Source: Thermoflexus hugenholtzii JAD2 | GTDB taxonomy: Bacteria > Chloroflexota > Anaerolineae > Thermoflexales > Thermoflexaceae | DNA length: 64,000 bases | Assembly: GCF_900187885.1 (NCBI RefSeq) | Contig: NZ_FYEK01000003.1 | Span: 253,977 to 317,976 of the forward strand | Direction: 5' to 3' | Shown here: in pieces, positions 47,515-57,306 of the stretch | Layout of the letters: every line of letters begins with the position of its first letter | Numbering within the stretch: the first letter of the stretch is position 1 | Made by a program: the position numbers and the translations under genes | Notes under the pieces: generated by a model | The model's database searches: none | Told to the model about the DNA's origin: nothing | The model's input: only the letters and a program-made list of their open reading frames with translations

Positions 47515-50500
47515 TTACGGGACCTGGAAGGCCATCACCCGGTGGCCTCCGGAGTCCACCACCCACACGTGCCCGTCGGGCCCGATGGCGATCCCCTGCG
47601 GGAGAAGGAACGAAGCGGCGTCGTCCCCATACTGGCCGAAGGCGAGAAGGGGCTGCCCCTGGGCATCGAAGACCAGGACCCGAAAGCCGGTGGGGTCGGT
47701 GATGAAGATCCGACCGCGGGCGTCCACCGCGACATCGGGCTTGGTGGTGGGGGACTGATCCAGCCACCCCATGATTTCCCATGACCGGACGGGCTTTCCT
47801 TCCGGTGTCAGGATCTGGATCCTCCGGTTCCACGTGTCGGCGATCACCAGATTGCCGTCCGGCAGGATGGCGATGCCCACCGGCTCGTCCAGCCGCCCGG
47901 GCTCGACGCCGGGCCCACCCCAGGCTGTTAGGAAGCGCCCCTCACGGTCGAAAACCTGGACGCGCTTGTTGCCGGTGTCTGTGACGTAGAGGCGATCGCC
48001 ATAGACCTGAAGGCCCCGGGGCCCGAAGAAGGTGCCGGGCTGGTCCTGCGGATCCTCCACCCGAGCGAAGCCGCCCCATGCGCGGAGGAAGCGGCCGTCG
48101 GCGGTGAACTGCTGGACCCGATGGTTCCACAGGTCCGCCACATAAACCGTGCCATCGGGCCCCACGGCGATCCCCCAGGGCTCGTTGAACTGCCCGGCGC
48201 CCAGCGGCATCGGCCCCGGGCCGTCGGGATCGATACACCCCGGGGCCCCACTCTCATAAAGGGCGCAGAAGGAACCCCATGTCCGCAGGAGCCGGCCGTC
48301 CGGGGAGAAGACCTGCACCCGGTGGTTGCGTCCATCGGTCACATAAAGGGTCCCGTCCGGCCCAACGGCGATGCCGTGGGGCTCCTGAAAGCGCCCGGGC
48401 TCACTTCCGGGGCCTCCAAGGATCTGAACGGCGGTCAGGCTCCGGCTCACAGGGGCGTAAGGATCCGGTGGCGGCGTGGGCGCGGCGAGCGCCTGCTGGG
48501 GGCGCAGGGGCCAGGCCTTCGCCGCCACATCCTTCCGGATGAAGAGCTTGAAATCGTGGGCCAGCGGCCAGGCCTCGAGGGTGTGGATTTTCCCGGTGAT
48601 CTGATCGTAGCGGGTGTAGTCCCGGCTCCAGAAGATGTCCCAGAGAGCCGCCCGCCGCGCCGGATCCAAAAGCCAGCGCTGGAGGCGCTCCCAGGTCAGC
48701 TCCCGGTAATCCTCCATCGGCCACCAGATCAGATGATATTGATAAGACTCGTGGGTGTTGCGGAGGGCGTTCTCCACCTTATACCAGTTGGCGCTGCCCA
48801 CCAGGATCACCGGGGCCTCCAGGTCCTCGCGCCGCGGGTTCTCTCCGAAATAGCGCTGCTTCCAGTCCCGCAGATACCAAGTGAAGGGCCAGGAGCTGTC
48901 GTTGTCGTAAGCCACCGTCACGGCGTCCCGCCCGAGGGCACGAGCGATCTCCTCGATCCGGCGCATGGCGATCTTCACGCCAGGGGCGCCGTGGGCGTAG
49001 ACCCCGTGCTCCAGGGCCAGGTCGTAGGTGATGAAGTTGAAGCGCCAGGCCACGTGAAGGGTGGCGAAGAGGAGAACGGCCAGGATCGCAAGGGTGAAGG
49101 ATTGGAAGAGCCCGACGAGGCCGAGACGCGGGCCCAGGTAAACCCAGATCCCCACAACGGCTCCTATGCTGATCAGGGCTGCGATGACCTGGTTGGCTGC
49201 CCGGAGAGATTCCAGGGTCGGGGCCTGCATGGCCAGGCGGGCTTGAGGCCAGGCCGTCAGAAGACCCAGGAGGGCCGCCCCGAAGGGGAAGACCAGCAGG
49301 GCCGCGATGGCCCCACCACTCCGCCACCAACGCCTCCAGTCCAGAGCCCCTAGGATGTCGTTCAGGAAAGTTGCCGAGAGCAGGATCATCGGGACCGCGA
49401 GATGGACCGTGAGCCATGGCATCTTCTCCCCGGCCAGCGTGTAAGCAACCCATGAGAGGACCGTCCACGCCATTAGGAACCCGCGAAAAGCGCTGCCCAG
49501 GCGATCGGTGAGAGGCACATCGGCGATCCACCGCCCGAGGTAATAGCCGAGGGCCAGCAACGAGAGCAGGATCGGCATGAACTCATACATCGGGGCGATG
49601 ACGAAGTAATAAAAGAGCGGCTGGCTTCCCCGCTGGACGCACTGTTGCGCCATCCAATAGCCCAGGGAGCCGATGTAGCCGGTGGCGATCCCGGCGCCGT
49701 TGGTAAAGAAAGTCGTGAACAGCGGGAGAGTGATCCCGAAGAAGATCCCCATGAGGATCGGCCAGCGCCCCGGATCCCAGGCCATCCCGAGGGCGGTGCT
49801 CAGGACCCCGAAGAGCAAGAAGAGGACAAGGACTCGAATCATCTCCCCGGTGATCCCGCTGAAAGAGCCGCTTTCGAAGATCGACACGGGGACGAAGACG
49901 CGGTCGAAGAGGAGCTGCGAAACAGGGTTCAGCCAGATCAGAGCGGCAGGGGAGAGCATCCACAGGCTCAGACCCCCGATGACGATCATCAGATTGAAGG
50001 TCGGCTGCTCTTGCAGGCGGGCGCGTCCCCATTCCGCCAGCCGCCACCCCAGGACCCCTATCCCGGCTAGAGCGGTCAACCCGCCAGCCAGAGCCAGCCG
50101 CTGGCCCCATTCGGAGATGGACTCCGGCTGACAGAGGAAGGCCATGGGGATCTTCGTCACGTTTTGCTCCAGCCCCCACAGCGCCAGCCCACCCCCGAGG
50201 AGAAGCAGCGCAGTCCCCCCTCCCAGTATCAGGCGGTCCTCCCCGGACCAGCGGGGATCCCGGAGGACAGCCGTGGTCCAGGCGAGGAAGAGCAGCAGGC
50301 CGAAGATGGCCAGGTAAATGAAGGCCGCCTCCATGGTGGTGTAGAAGAGGGCGATGATCGCCGCCAGGCCGTAGAGCCAGCGGTCCTGTCGGGTTTCCAC
50401 ATAAGCGAAGATCATCCAGACGGTGAGGACCGCCCACAGGGCCATCAGGCCCTCGTCGCGGATGTAGCGGCTGTGATACATCACCATGGGGGAGATCAGA

Positions 50501-50892
50501 AAGAAGAGGGAGGCGGCGAGGCTGCCCCAGCGGCCCAGCCAGCGGCGCATGAAGAGGGGCAGCATCACCAGGACGATCCCGGCCAGGGCCACGGGAAGGC
50601 GTCCGGTGAAATCGTCCGCCCCGAACAGAAGATAAGCGAGGGCGTCGAGATGGAACTTGAGGGGACCGTGCATAAGGGGAGTATGTTGAAAACCTTTGCC
50701 TTTAAAGAGCTCATAGGCGTAGTAGACGTGGAGGCTTTCGTCGTGGCTCATCACCCGCTCCCCCAGGCGCCAGAGGCGGGTGAAGACGGCGGCGGCCAGC
50801 AGCATCGCCCAGGCGAAGCGCTCCGCCGGTGTCAGATCCTCCCAGAGGGCCTGCCATCGGGATCGTGCAGGAACCCGGATCGTTGCCTCCAT
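47515..50892 (-). CDS. GT-C membrane glycosyltransferase-like protein with C-terminal NHL propeller (Agl23-like)
   Basis: 1125 residues. The N-terminal ~600 residues carry about 12-13 transmembrane segments; after TM1 the loop VMSHDESLHVYYAYELFKG has the acidic pair typical of GT-C enzymes, followed by HTPLMHGPLKFHL. This matches the TIGR03663-type (Agl23-like) family of Chloroflexi and archaea. A periplasmic domain follows (about 600-770), then six NHL repeats (about 780-1125; GIAVGPDGTLYVTDGRNHRV and similar) forming a beta-propeller. It probably acts with lipid-linked glycans at the outer face. Own promoter at 50924. Confidence 0.85.
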   Translation of the reverse strand: MEATIRVPARSRWQALWEDLTPAERFAWAMLLAAAVFTRLWRLGERVMSHDESLHVYYAYELFKGKGFQHTPLMHGPLKFHLDALAYLLFGADDFTGRLPVALAGIVLVMLPLFMRRWLGRWGSLAASLFFLISPMVMYHSRYIRDEGLMALWAVLTVWMIFAYVETRQDRWLYGLAAIIALFYTTMEAAFIYLAIFGLLLFLAWTTAVLRDPRWSGEDRLILGGGTALLLLGGGLALWGLEQNVTKIPMAFLCQPESISEWGQRLALAGGLTALAGIGVLGWRLAEWGRARLQEQPTFNLMIVIGGLSLWMLSPAALIWLNPVSQLLFDRVFVPVSIFESGSFSGITGEMIRVLVLFLLFGVLSTALGMAWDPGRWPILMGIFFGITLPLFTTFFTNGAGIATGYIGSLGYWMAQQCVQRGSQPLFYYFVIAPMYEFMPILLSLLALGYYLGRWIADVPLTDRLGSAFRGFLMAWTVLSWVAYTLAGEKMPWLTVHLAVPMILLSATFLNDILGALDWRRWWRSGGAIAALLVFPFGAALLGLLTAWPQARLAMQAPTLESLRAANQVIAALISIGAVVGIWVYLGPRLGLVGLFQSFTLAILAVLLFATLHVAWRFNFITYDLALEHGVYAHGAPGVKIAMRRIEEIARALGRDAVTVAYDNDSSWPFTWYLRDWKQRYFGENPRREDLEAPVILVGSANWYKVENALRNTHESYQYHLIWWPMEDYRELTWERLQRWLLDPARRAALWDIFWSRDYTRYDQITGKIHTLEAWPLAHDFKLFIRKDVAAKAWPLRPQQALAAPTPPPDPYAPVSRSLTAVQILGGPGSEPGRFQEPHGIAVGPDGTLYVTDGRNHRVQVFSPDGRLLRTWGSFCALYESGAPGCIDPDGPGPMPLGAGQFNEPWGIAVGPDGTVYVADLWNHRVQQFTADGRFLRAWGGFARVEDPQDQPGTFFGPRGLQVYGDRLYVTDTGNKRVQVFDREGRFLTAWGGPGVEPGRLDEPVGIAILPDGNLVIADTWNRRIQILTPEGKPVRSWEIMGWLDQSPTTKPDVAVDARGRIFITDPTGFRVLVFDAQGQPLLAFGQYGDDAASFLLPQGIAIGPDGHVWVVDSGGHRVMAFQVP

Positions 50893-50923
50893 CGCTCCGC
50901 TCCGGCGAAGATGCCGGAGGCGG

Positions 50924-50932
50924 ATTATAGCA
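50924..50932 (-). promoter_or_regulatory. Extended -10 promoter of the GT-C/NHL gene
   Basis: TGCTATAAT on the minus strand, about 32 nt before the start, preceded by GTG. Same sequence as the suc operon promoter. Confidence 0.55.
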
Positions 50933-50997
50933 CACGCAAGGGCTTTTCGCGCCGGGCGCTGTATGGGCTGCCGCTTGAGAATCGGCCGCTATAAACC

Positions 50998-51063
50998 GAA
51001 GTCGAGGCTCAAGCCCCTCCTATGAGAGGTGACAGCCTGCGGAAGCGGCTTCAGCCGCGACTT
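50998..51063. repeat. Paired REP-like palindromes after the GT-C gene
   Basis: Minus-orientation unit at 50998-51023 (GAGGCTCAAGCCCC) and plus-orientation unit at 51038-51063 (GCGGC-TTCA-GCCGC). The plus unit abuts the stop codon of the 51064 gene. Another imperfect palindromic stretch lies at 50950-50995. Confidence 0.6.
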
Positions 51064-52677
51064 CTACTGCGCCCGCGCCCAGAGGATCCAATACCGCGTG
51101 ATCAGGCCCTCCGCTCCGCGGAGATCCATCACCGCCGGGAAGACGCGCCCCACCCAGCGCACCGGATCCAGACCCGGAGCCATCCCCTCCGGAGCGATCC
51201 AGAAATCCGCTTCGTCAGGATCCCGAAGGGTTTCCACCCAATGCAGGCGGAACTCCCGCAACGTCCACTCCCAGAAAGGCGCTTCCTCATCCGGGGCCAC
51301 GATCCCCACTCGCAGCGCACCGTGCCCCCCGGGGCGCCATCGGGCCTCCTCCCGCAGTGTCTCCACCAAATCCCGCAAGGCCGGGGCGGCCATCTCCGCT
51401 TCGGACAGACCGGGTACCGGATCAGCACGACGGATCAGCGCAGCGCTCGTCGCCAGCTGGGCCAGGCCCGCTGTGAGGAGAACCGCTCCCAGGATCCCAA
51501 CCCAGGCCGGGCTCCACAACTGAGCCCTCCCCCGCGGGCTTTCTTCCTCGGGATGCATCAGGCCCTCGACCAGGAAGAGGGCGAGGATCAGGACCCCGAT
51601 CACGCCTCCTATGCTGAGCCAACGCATCCATGGATCCGGGGCCTCGACGTGCAGCACCATCCAAACCGTTCCGATCGCGATCCCCCCGATCCCGAAGCCG
51701 ACGCTGGACACATCCGCCCGCAGGGCCGGCGCGAGGGCCTCCCATCCCCGCTGAACCGCCAGCCCGGCCAGCAACGTCCATGGCAGGAGCACCACGGCGT
51801 GCTCCGTGAAAGGAGCGCTGAACCGAGCAAGGCGCACCGCCGTCGCCAGCGCCGCGCTGACCCCCACCGCGATCCCCCGCCGATCCCCCATCCGTATGCT
51901 GAAAAAGGCGCCCGCCAGCCCAAGGAGCAGGAGGGGCGCTTCCAGGCGGACCAGGGCGGCCAGGGAGGCCCACCAGAGGGCGAGGCCCTCCGGGGAGAAG
52001 CCCCTCCACCAGGCCGGGAGCATCTCGATGGCCTCTCGGACACCGCTCCCCCGAATCCCTCCCCAAGTCCCAACAAAAAGAACGGTGGTGCCCAAAAGCC
52101 CCAAGGCCTTCCAGCGGGGAAAAGCGGGATCCGGAGGTTCCAGGGCGAGCGCGGGGAGAAGGGTTAGCACGCCGGTCCAGAAGGCCGGCCCTGCCGTCAT
52201 CCCGATTCCCAGAGCCACGGCCGGACCGATCCAGCGGGCTGAACGGGAGATCCCCCCGAAGGCCAGGGCGGCGGCCAGCGTCGCAGCGGCGATGGCGTTG
52301 CCATCCGGGAAGCGAGCGGCCATCACGGCGGTGGGGGAAACGGCCCAAAGGATCGCCGCCCCGATCGCCGCTGCGCGTCCGACAGGGTATAGAAGGCCCC
52401 ACAGGGCCAGGACCGTGAGGGCGCCGGCCAGGGCGCTCCCGGCGCGCATCCAGCCTTCATCGGGTCCAAAGAGGGCGAAGACCATTGTGTTCCATCCGGC
52501 GAGCAACGGACTGCCTCCAGAGGGCAACTCCCCGCCTCGCCAGGCCGCCCACGCTTGCGCTGCTTCCCTGGGCGACGCCGGCCGCGCCCCCAGGTCCCAG
52601 GCCCGCAGGGCCAGGGCCAGCCCGAAAAGCCCGAGGAGGATCCACCGGTCCTCGCTACGGCGCAACGGGTCCTTCAT
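51064..52677 (-). CDS. Polytopic membrane protein, probable GT-C glycosyltransferase
   Basis: 537 residues with about 10-11 transmembrane segments. TM1 (WILLGLFGLALALRAWDLG) followed by a luminal loop with PASPREAAQAWAAW has the layout of GT39/ArnT-like enzymes, although the acidic catalytic pair is reduced to one Glu. The C-terminal 120 residues are soluble. It overlaps the preceding DUF2298 gene by 4 nt. Such proteins cluster with DUF2298 and Agl23-like genes in Chloroflexi and presumably share a surface glycan pathway. Catalytic competence uncertain. Confidence 0.7.
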   Translation of the reverse strand: MKDPLRRSEDRWILLGLFGLALALRAWDLGARPASPREAAQAWAAWRGGELPSGGSPLLAGWNTMVFALFGPDEGWMRAGSALAGALTVLALWGLLYPVGRAAAIGAAILWAVSPTAVMAARFPDGNAIAAATLAAALAFGGISRSARWIGPAVALGIGMTAGPAFWTGVLTLLPALALEPPDPAFPRWKALGLLGTTVLFVGTWGGIRGSGVREAIEMLPAWWRGFSPEGLALWWASLAALVRLEAPLLLLGLAGAFFSIRMGDRRGIAVGVSAALATAVRLARFSAPFTEHAVVLLPWTLLAGLAVQRGWEALAPALRADVSSVGFGIGGIAIGTVWMVLHVEAPDPWMRWLSIGGVIGVLILALFLVEGLMHPEEESPRGRAQLWSPAWVGILGAVLLTAGLAQLATSAALIRRADPVPGLSEAEMAAPALRDLVETLREEARWRPGGHGALRVGIVAPDEEAPFWEWTLREFRLHWVETLRDPDEADFWIAPEGMAPGLDPVRWVGRVFPAVMDLRGAEGLITRYWILWARAQ

Positions 52678-55166
52678 TCCCGCCTCCGGTAGATCACCGT
52701 CTCCCCATGGCGGAAAACCGGGTCCATCAGCAACTCGAACTTCCGCAAGACAGAAGGCGAAAACAACCTGCGCTCCGTCTGACCGACGATCACGTAGACG
52801 ACGCGATATTTCTCCAGGAGCGCTCGGGTCTCTTCAAGGTCCGGGGATCGCCAGAGGATCCGGAGATCGGGCTCTCGACGGGCGATCTCGGCGTAGGATC
52901 CTCGCCACTGATGCTCGTGGCCACCCCAGCCCAGCACGGTGGGCAACCCGGTGTGCGCGGCGAAGCGCCCGATCTCCGGCTGGAACGAGATCCCTTCCCA
53001 GCCCGGCGCCTCCAGGATCACCGGCGTGCCCGGCACGTGGGCGTTCAGCCACTCGATCGCCGCCAGGTCATCCGGGGCCGATTGCGCGAGGTGAGCATAG
53101 CCGTCCAGCGTCGGCGGTCGGGAGAAGAACTCCGCTTTGACCGGGATCATCAGGATCGGATAGAGGGCGGCCAGGGCGATCATGCTGGCGAACCCGATCG
53201 CGAGGGCCGGGCCTGCGCGACCCCCTCGCTCCCAGAGCGCTCCCATCACCCAGGCCAGGGCCAGGCTCCACAGAACCCACACCTGATAGTAGAGCTTGAA
53301 CACCGTGTTCATCCGGGTTCCGAAGAAATCCCGGATGTAAACGAACTCCACCGCCCAGGCCAGGGCGGCCCCAAAGACGATCAGCAGGGGGATGAAATCC
53401 TCGCCCTCCCGGTTCGCCCGCCGCCAGAGTTGTGCCGCCCCGATCGCCATCCCGGCCAAGAGCATCGGGACCCATGGCCCGCTCCCCGGCAACGATCGGC
53501 CGTCCACCGTCACCGTCCCATCCCACAAGCGCCCCCAGACCCACGGCTCCAGAGCGCTCAGGTCCACAGGAAGCGGAAGGTTCTGACGGGCCACGATCTC
53601 GCGCAACACGAAATACAGGCCGACCCACAGCGCCACCGGGATCCCTCCGAGGCCCAGCGCGCCGCTCAGCACGCCGGCGGCCCAGCGCCGAAGGCTTCCC
53701 TGCCTTTCCCGGGCTGCGCGCCACGCCTGCGCGAGCAGCCCGGCCACGATCCCAACGACCTGGAAGCCGAACATAACCATAAACTGAGGCAGCCGCGTGC
53801 CGTTATGGAAGTTGGGAAGCAAACCGCCCGCCTGGGATCGAAAGCCGAGGTAGAAAGGGAAATAGAAAGCCCATCCCAGCACGAGGATCCCGATCCCCAG
53901 GCCCGCGATCTCCCGAAGCCAAGCAAAGGGGGATCGCCCAGCGCGCCACGCCCCGAGCCCCCACGCCGCAAGCCCCAGCCCAGTGTAGATCGGGAAATCC
54001 CAGGTGTTCAGGAAGGCCAGCCCGCCGAACGCCACCGGCAGGATCCAGAAAGGCGGCCCGTGGGTCTCCAGAAAGCGAAGCAAGGGCTTGACCGGCCGGT
54101 CCGGCTGGAAGCCGGGGAACCTTTCCCCAGCCCGGAAAAGGGCCAGGGCAAGGGCAACGGCCATGAGGTTGAAGGGCAACGCCAGCACATGGGGATGGAG
54201 ATCCCCAAGCAGGAAGCTGAACTGCGGGAATTCGTCGATGACCTCCTGGTGCTCGCCCTCCGGCGTGTAATCCCGCACCACCCGGGAGGCCCGCCACCAG
54301 ACCCAGGGCCGCTCCAGGGGGGGCCAGCACGCCGGCCATGGACGAGCAGGAGGTGACGTGTTCAGCTCCGGGATGTCCAGCCAGGCCCAGAACCCGGGGT
54401 CCCGGATCCAGCCGCACGAATGGGCCAGATCCAGGATCGCCTCCCCGTTCCCCGCCAGGCCCACCCAGAAGGCCGCGAGGAGGGCAACCGCCCCCGCCAT
54501 CCGCGGTCGGCCCGGCCGATAGAGTGCCCACAAGTTCCACCCCACGCCGGCGGCCGCCAGCAGCGTCAGGGCGAACCAGGAGGAGACCCCGAGGTTGAAC
54601 GCGATGCGGGCCGGCAGGCCGGAGAGCTCGGTGAGAAGCCCCAGAAGGATGTAGCCGAAGTAGTAATAGCTGATGGCGAAGCCTGAGAGCCAGGGATCAT
54701 GAGGAGGGAAACGCTCTGCCCGCACCACAGCGTTGAGAAAGGCTAGCTCCATCGGCTTCTCAGTGTAGGTGATCTCGGGATTGTAAGCCCGGAAGAGGGT
54801 CCAGCCGGCGAAGGCGAGGGCGAAAAGGAGTTCATAGAAGAGAACCTGACCCAGGCGCGTGCGAAGCCATCCCCACGGGGATTCTCCGGCGCGCCCGGCC
54901 AGCCAGAGGCCCAGGGCGAGGATCAGCCCCCCGACAGTCAGAGCGCCTCCAGCGGAGGGCGGCAGCAGCCCCAAGCTGCCGCCCCACCACCAGAGGAAGC
55001 CCATCAGCAGCAACCCCAGAGGCCGCGCGAAAGCCAGCCCGCGGTCCGGCAAGGGACGGAAAACAAGGAACGTGAGCGGCCAAGCCGCGAGGGCGATCAG
55101 GGTGAGCAGGAACCACCAGAGGAGCGCGGAGAACATAGCACGCGCCGGATCGGGCCCAGCCCGCAC
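52674..55166 (-). CDS. DUF2298 membrane protein (Chlor_Arch_YYY type)
   Basis: 830 residues with about 14-16 transmembrane helices. The hallmark segment ITYTEKPMELAFLNAV, then PPHDPWLSGFAISYYYFGY, is directly recognisable as the DUF2298 family, which is largely limited to Chloroflexota and archaea. The C-terminus is a globular outer domain (about 700-830). Predicted GT-C superfamily member acting on lipid-linked sugars; function not shown experimentally to my knowledge. ATG 55136 (MFSALLWW) is a possible start. First gene of the two-gene unit with 51064. Confidence 0.88.
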   Translation of the reverse strand: MRAGPDPARAMFSALLWWFLLTLIALAAWPLTFLVFRPLPDRGLAFARPLGLLLMGFLWWWGGSLGLLPPSAGGALTVGGLILALGLWLAGRAGESPWGWLRTRLGQVLFYELLFALAFAGWTLFRAYNPEITYTEKPMELAFLNAVVRAERFPPHDPWLSGFAISYYYFGYILLGLLTELSGLPARIAFNLGVSSWFALTLLAAAGVGWNLWALYRPGRPRMAGAVALLAAFWVGLAGNGEAILDLAHSCGWIRDPGFWAWLDIPELNTSPPARPWPACWPPLERPWVWWRASRVVRDYTPEGEHQEVIDEFPQFSFLLGDLHPHVLALPFNLMAVALALALFRAGERFPGFQPDRPVKPLLRFLETHGPPFWILPVAFGGLAFLNTWDFPIYTGLGLAAWGLGAWRAGRSPFAWLREIAGLGIGILVLGWAFYFPFYLGFRSQAGGLLPNFHNGTRLPQFMVMFGFQVVGIVAGLLAQAWRAARERQGSLRRWAAGVLSGALGLGGIPVALWVGLYFVLREIVARQNLPLPVDLSALEPWVWGRLWDGTVTVDGRSLPGSGPWVPMLLAGMAIGAAQLWRRANREGEDFIPLLIVFGAALAWAVEFVYIRDFFGTRMNTVFKLYYQVWVLWSLALAWVMGALWERGGRAGPALAIGFASMIALAALYPILMIPVKAEFFSRPPTLDGYAHLAQSAPDDLAAIEWLNAHVPGTPVILEAPGWEGISFQPEIGRFAAHTGLPTVLGWGGHEHQWRGSYAEIARREPDLRILWRSPDLEETRALLEKYRVVYVIVGQTERRLFSPSVLRKFELLMDPVFRHGETVIYRRRE

Positions 55167-56051
55167 TCAACCCCCAGCGGGAGGCTCCGGGGGAACGTCT
55201 TCCGGATAGGTGTAGATCTCCATCCCCATCTGCCGGGCCAGATCGCGGGCCCGCGGATCCACCATAGGGGAGATAAGGATGCGCCGGGCGACCGGCAGGC
55301 CGGTGCGGCGGGCGTAGAACTCGGTTTTCCGCTGGAAGGCCGCCACATCACCCCGGCTGACCGAGGAGCGGATCTCAATCAGGATAGCCTTCCCGTCCCG
55401 GATCACCACATCGATCTCCACCTGGTCGGGGCGTCCGAAGACGTAGCCCTCCGGATCCATGGCGAGAAAGCGATCCACCTGCCAGCCCGCCTCCTGCAAC
55501 AACGCGGCCATCCCATCTCGGAAGGCGGCCTCGCTGTGGAGGCCCCAACGAGCCCCGATGGCCCCAATCGTCGCTCCCAAGCGGCGGATCTCCTGGGAAT
55601 GCCGATCCACAGCCGCCAGAAGCCGTTCAATCACCTGGGCATGGCGCTCCACCTTTTCCATCAGCTGTCGAATGACCTGCGAATGCTCCTCCAAACGCCG
55701 CGAATGCTCCTCCACCCGCTCCATCAGCTGTCGGATGATCTGCGAGTGCTCCTCTAAACGCCGCGAATGCTCCTCCGAACGAGCCACCAACACCCGGATC
55801 GCGTCCGAGTTCGCTCGGCTGGTCTCGATCAACTGCTGGACCGCTTGCGTCAGCCCAGTCAACATCTGTCGATCGGTCTCTCGTTGCTTTTCTGCCTCTT
55901 GACGGAAGCCCCGGAGCTCTGATAGCACCTCTTCCCACGGTCGCAGGACCTCGATGAGCGCCTCCCGGAGGACCTGACGGATCTCCGGGTCCTCCCGCAG
56001 CCACTGCGGCAAGGCCTGCCGCACCGCCTCCTTCAGGTTCTCCACGGCCAT
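55167..56051 (-). CDS. Coiled-coil protein with PD-(D/E)XK-like domain (DUF3782-type)
   Basis: 294 residues. A basic/amphipathic N-terminus (NLKEAVRQALPQWLREDPEI) leads to a coiled coil (about 40-160) containing two 21-residue repeats (93-113 and 114-134). The C-terminal nuclease-like domain has VEIDVVIRDGKAILIEIRSS: D214 and E226 match the active site, but the ExK lysine is Arg (R228). It is a relative of the gene at 1-774, which has ETK. It stops one base after the start of the DUF2298 gene. Function unknown. Confidence 0.75.
   Translation of the reverse strand: MAVENLKEAVRQALPQWLREDPEIRQVLREALIEVLRPWEEVLSELRGFRQEAEKQRETDRQMLTGLTQAVQQLIETSRANSDAIRVLVARSEEHSRRLEEHSQIIRQLMERVEEHSRRLEEHSQVIRQLMEKVERHAQVIERLLAAVDRHSQEIRRLGATIGAIGARWGLHSEAAFRDGMAALLQEAGWQVDRFLAMDPEGYVFGRPDQVEIDVVIRDGKAILIEIRSSVSRGDVAAFQRKTEFYARRTGLPVARRILISPMVDPRARDLARQMGMEIYTYPEDVPPEPPAGG
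55650..55775 (-). repeat. Two 63-nt tandem repeats in the coiled-coil gene
   Basis: Each encodes 21 residues (three heptads) of the pattern EEHSRRLEEHSQ(I/V)IRQLME(R/K)V. A partial third unit (ERHAQVIERLL) follows. Parallel to the 84-nt repeats in the gene at 1-774. Confidence 0.85.
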
Positions 56052-56133
56052 CCGCTCTCCCTCCCAGATGGAGGACTCCCTCGCCTATTCTACATCGGAG
56101 TTCGAAGGGACGTGTTAAGCGAAAAGACGAAGA

Positions 56134-56159
56134 AGCCGGGACCACGCGTGGTCCCGGCT
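56134..56159 (-). terminator. Intrinsic terminator of the F0 operon
   Basis: Perfect 26-nt palindrome (AGCCGGGACCACG and its reverse complement), 27 nt after the end of atpFH. On the minus strand it is followed by TCTTCGTCTTTTCGCTTAA. Confidence 0.85.
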
Positions 56160-56185
56160 CCATCCGGATCGCGCGAAGCGGATCC

Positions 56186-56920
56186 TCAGCCGATGAGCGC
56201 CGCCCGCAGCCCTTCCATTCGGGCTCGCACGCTGCCGTCCACCACTCGATCGCCCACCCGAAGGATCAAGCCCCCCAGGATGGTGGGATCCACGCGGAAG
56301 ACGATCTCTCCGAGGGAATCCAGGCGGGCGGCGAGCTCCTGACGGATACGCGCCTTCTCTTCCTCCTGGAGGGGGAGAGCGCTGATCACTTCCACCCGCT
56401 CCCCCTTCAGACCCCGGAGCTCGTCTAAGGCTTTAGGGGGGATCGCGGTAAAGAACTCCTGGATCAGGCGTCGGTGTCGGGATTCATCCAAAGCGTCCCC
56501 CACCACGCGATGGGCCGCCGCCAGGGCCAGGGCGGCGATCTGGTTGCGCAGCTCCCCCAGAACGCGCTCCCGCTCCCGTTCGGCCTCCTCCCGGGCCACT
56601 TCAAGGATGCGCTGAGCTTCCACTCGCGCTTCGGAGAGGATCTGGGCGCGCTGCTGCTCCGCCTGACGCACGGCCTCGGCGACGATCCGCTGGCGCTCGG
56701 CCAGGGCCTCCTCCAGGATGCGCTGGCGCTCGGCCTGCATGCTCGCCCGCAGCTGCTCCGCCGCCTTAGCATCCTCCAGTCCCTTCTCGATCAGCGCCCG
56801 TCGCTCCTCCAGGGCCTTGAGCACCCGGGGGAAGACAAAACGGGATAGCAGAAACCAGATCACCAGGAAGTTGAGGATCTGGGCGATCAGATAGATCGGG
56901 TTGATCCCAAGGGCCTCCAA
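56186..56920 (-). CDS. atpFH: ATP synthase fused subunits b and delta
   Basis: 244 residues. One transmembrane helix (about 8-28, YLIAQILNFLVIWFLLSRF), a long charged helix (about 30-140, RQRILEEALAERQRIVAEAV), then a delta-like C-terminal domain (about 150-244) ending IGEIVFRVDPTILGGLILRV-type sequence, which matches the end of OSCP/delta. The delta part lacks most of the N-terminal helical bundle that normally binds alpha, so the fusion is compact compared with mycobacterial delta-b. No separate atpH or atpF is found in the window. It forms the stator. Confidence 0.85.
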   Translation of the reverse strand: MEALGINPIYLIAQILNFLVIWFLLSRFVFPRVLKALEERRALIEKGLEDAKAAEQLRASMQAERQRILEEALAERQRIVAEAVRQAEQQRAQILSEARVEAQRILEVAREEAERERERVLGELRNQIAALALAAAHRVVGDALDESRHRRLIQEFFTAIPPKALDELRGLKGERVEVISALPLQEEEKARIRQELAARLDSLGEIVFRVDPTILGGLILRVGDRVVDGSVRARMEGLRAALIG

Positions 56921-56956
56921 CGCCAGCCTCCCGGATCTCGAGGTTCAGGTGCTCGA

Positions 56957-57229
<273 letters not shown>

Positions 57230-57306
57230 TTATAAGAGATTTTTGGATTGCGACAATCCGGCACGCGCCGGCACCGAACAGGCCGGCTCCGGATCCTTCG
57301 CTTCGC

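Noticed and set aside
47515-50892. NHL propeller as a separate gene
   Set aside because: The frame is continuous from the membrane part into the propeller with no stop or start signal between them, so it is a fusion.
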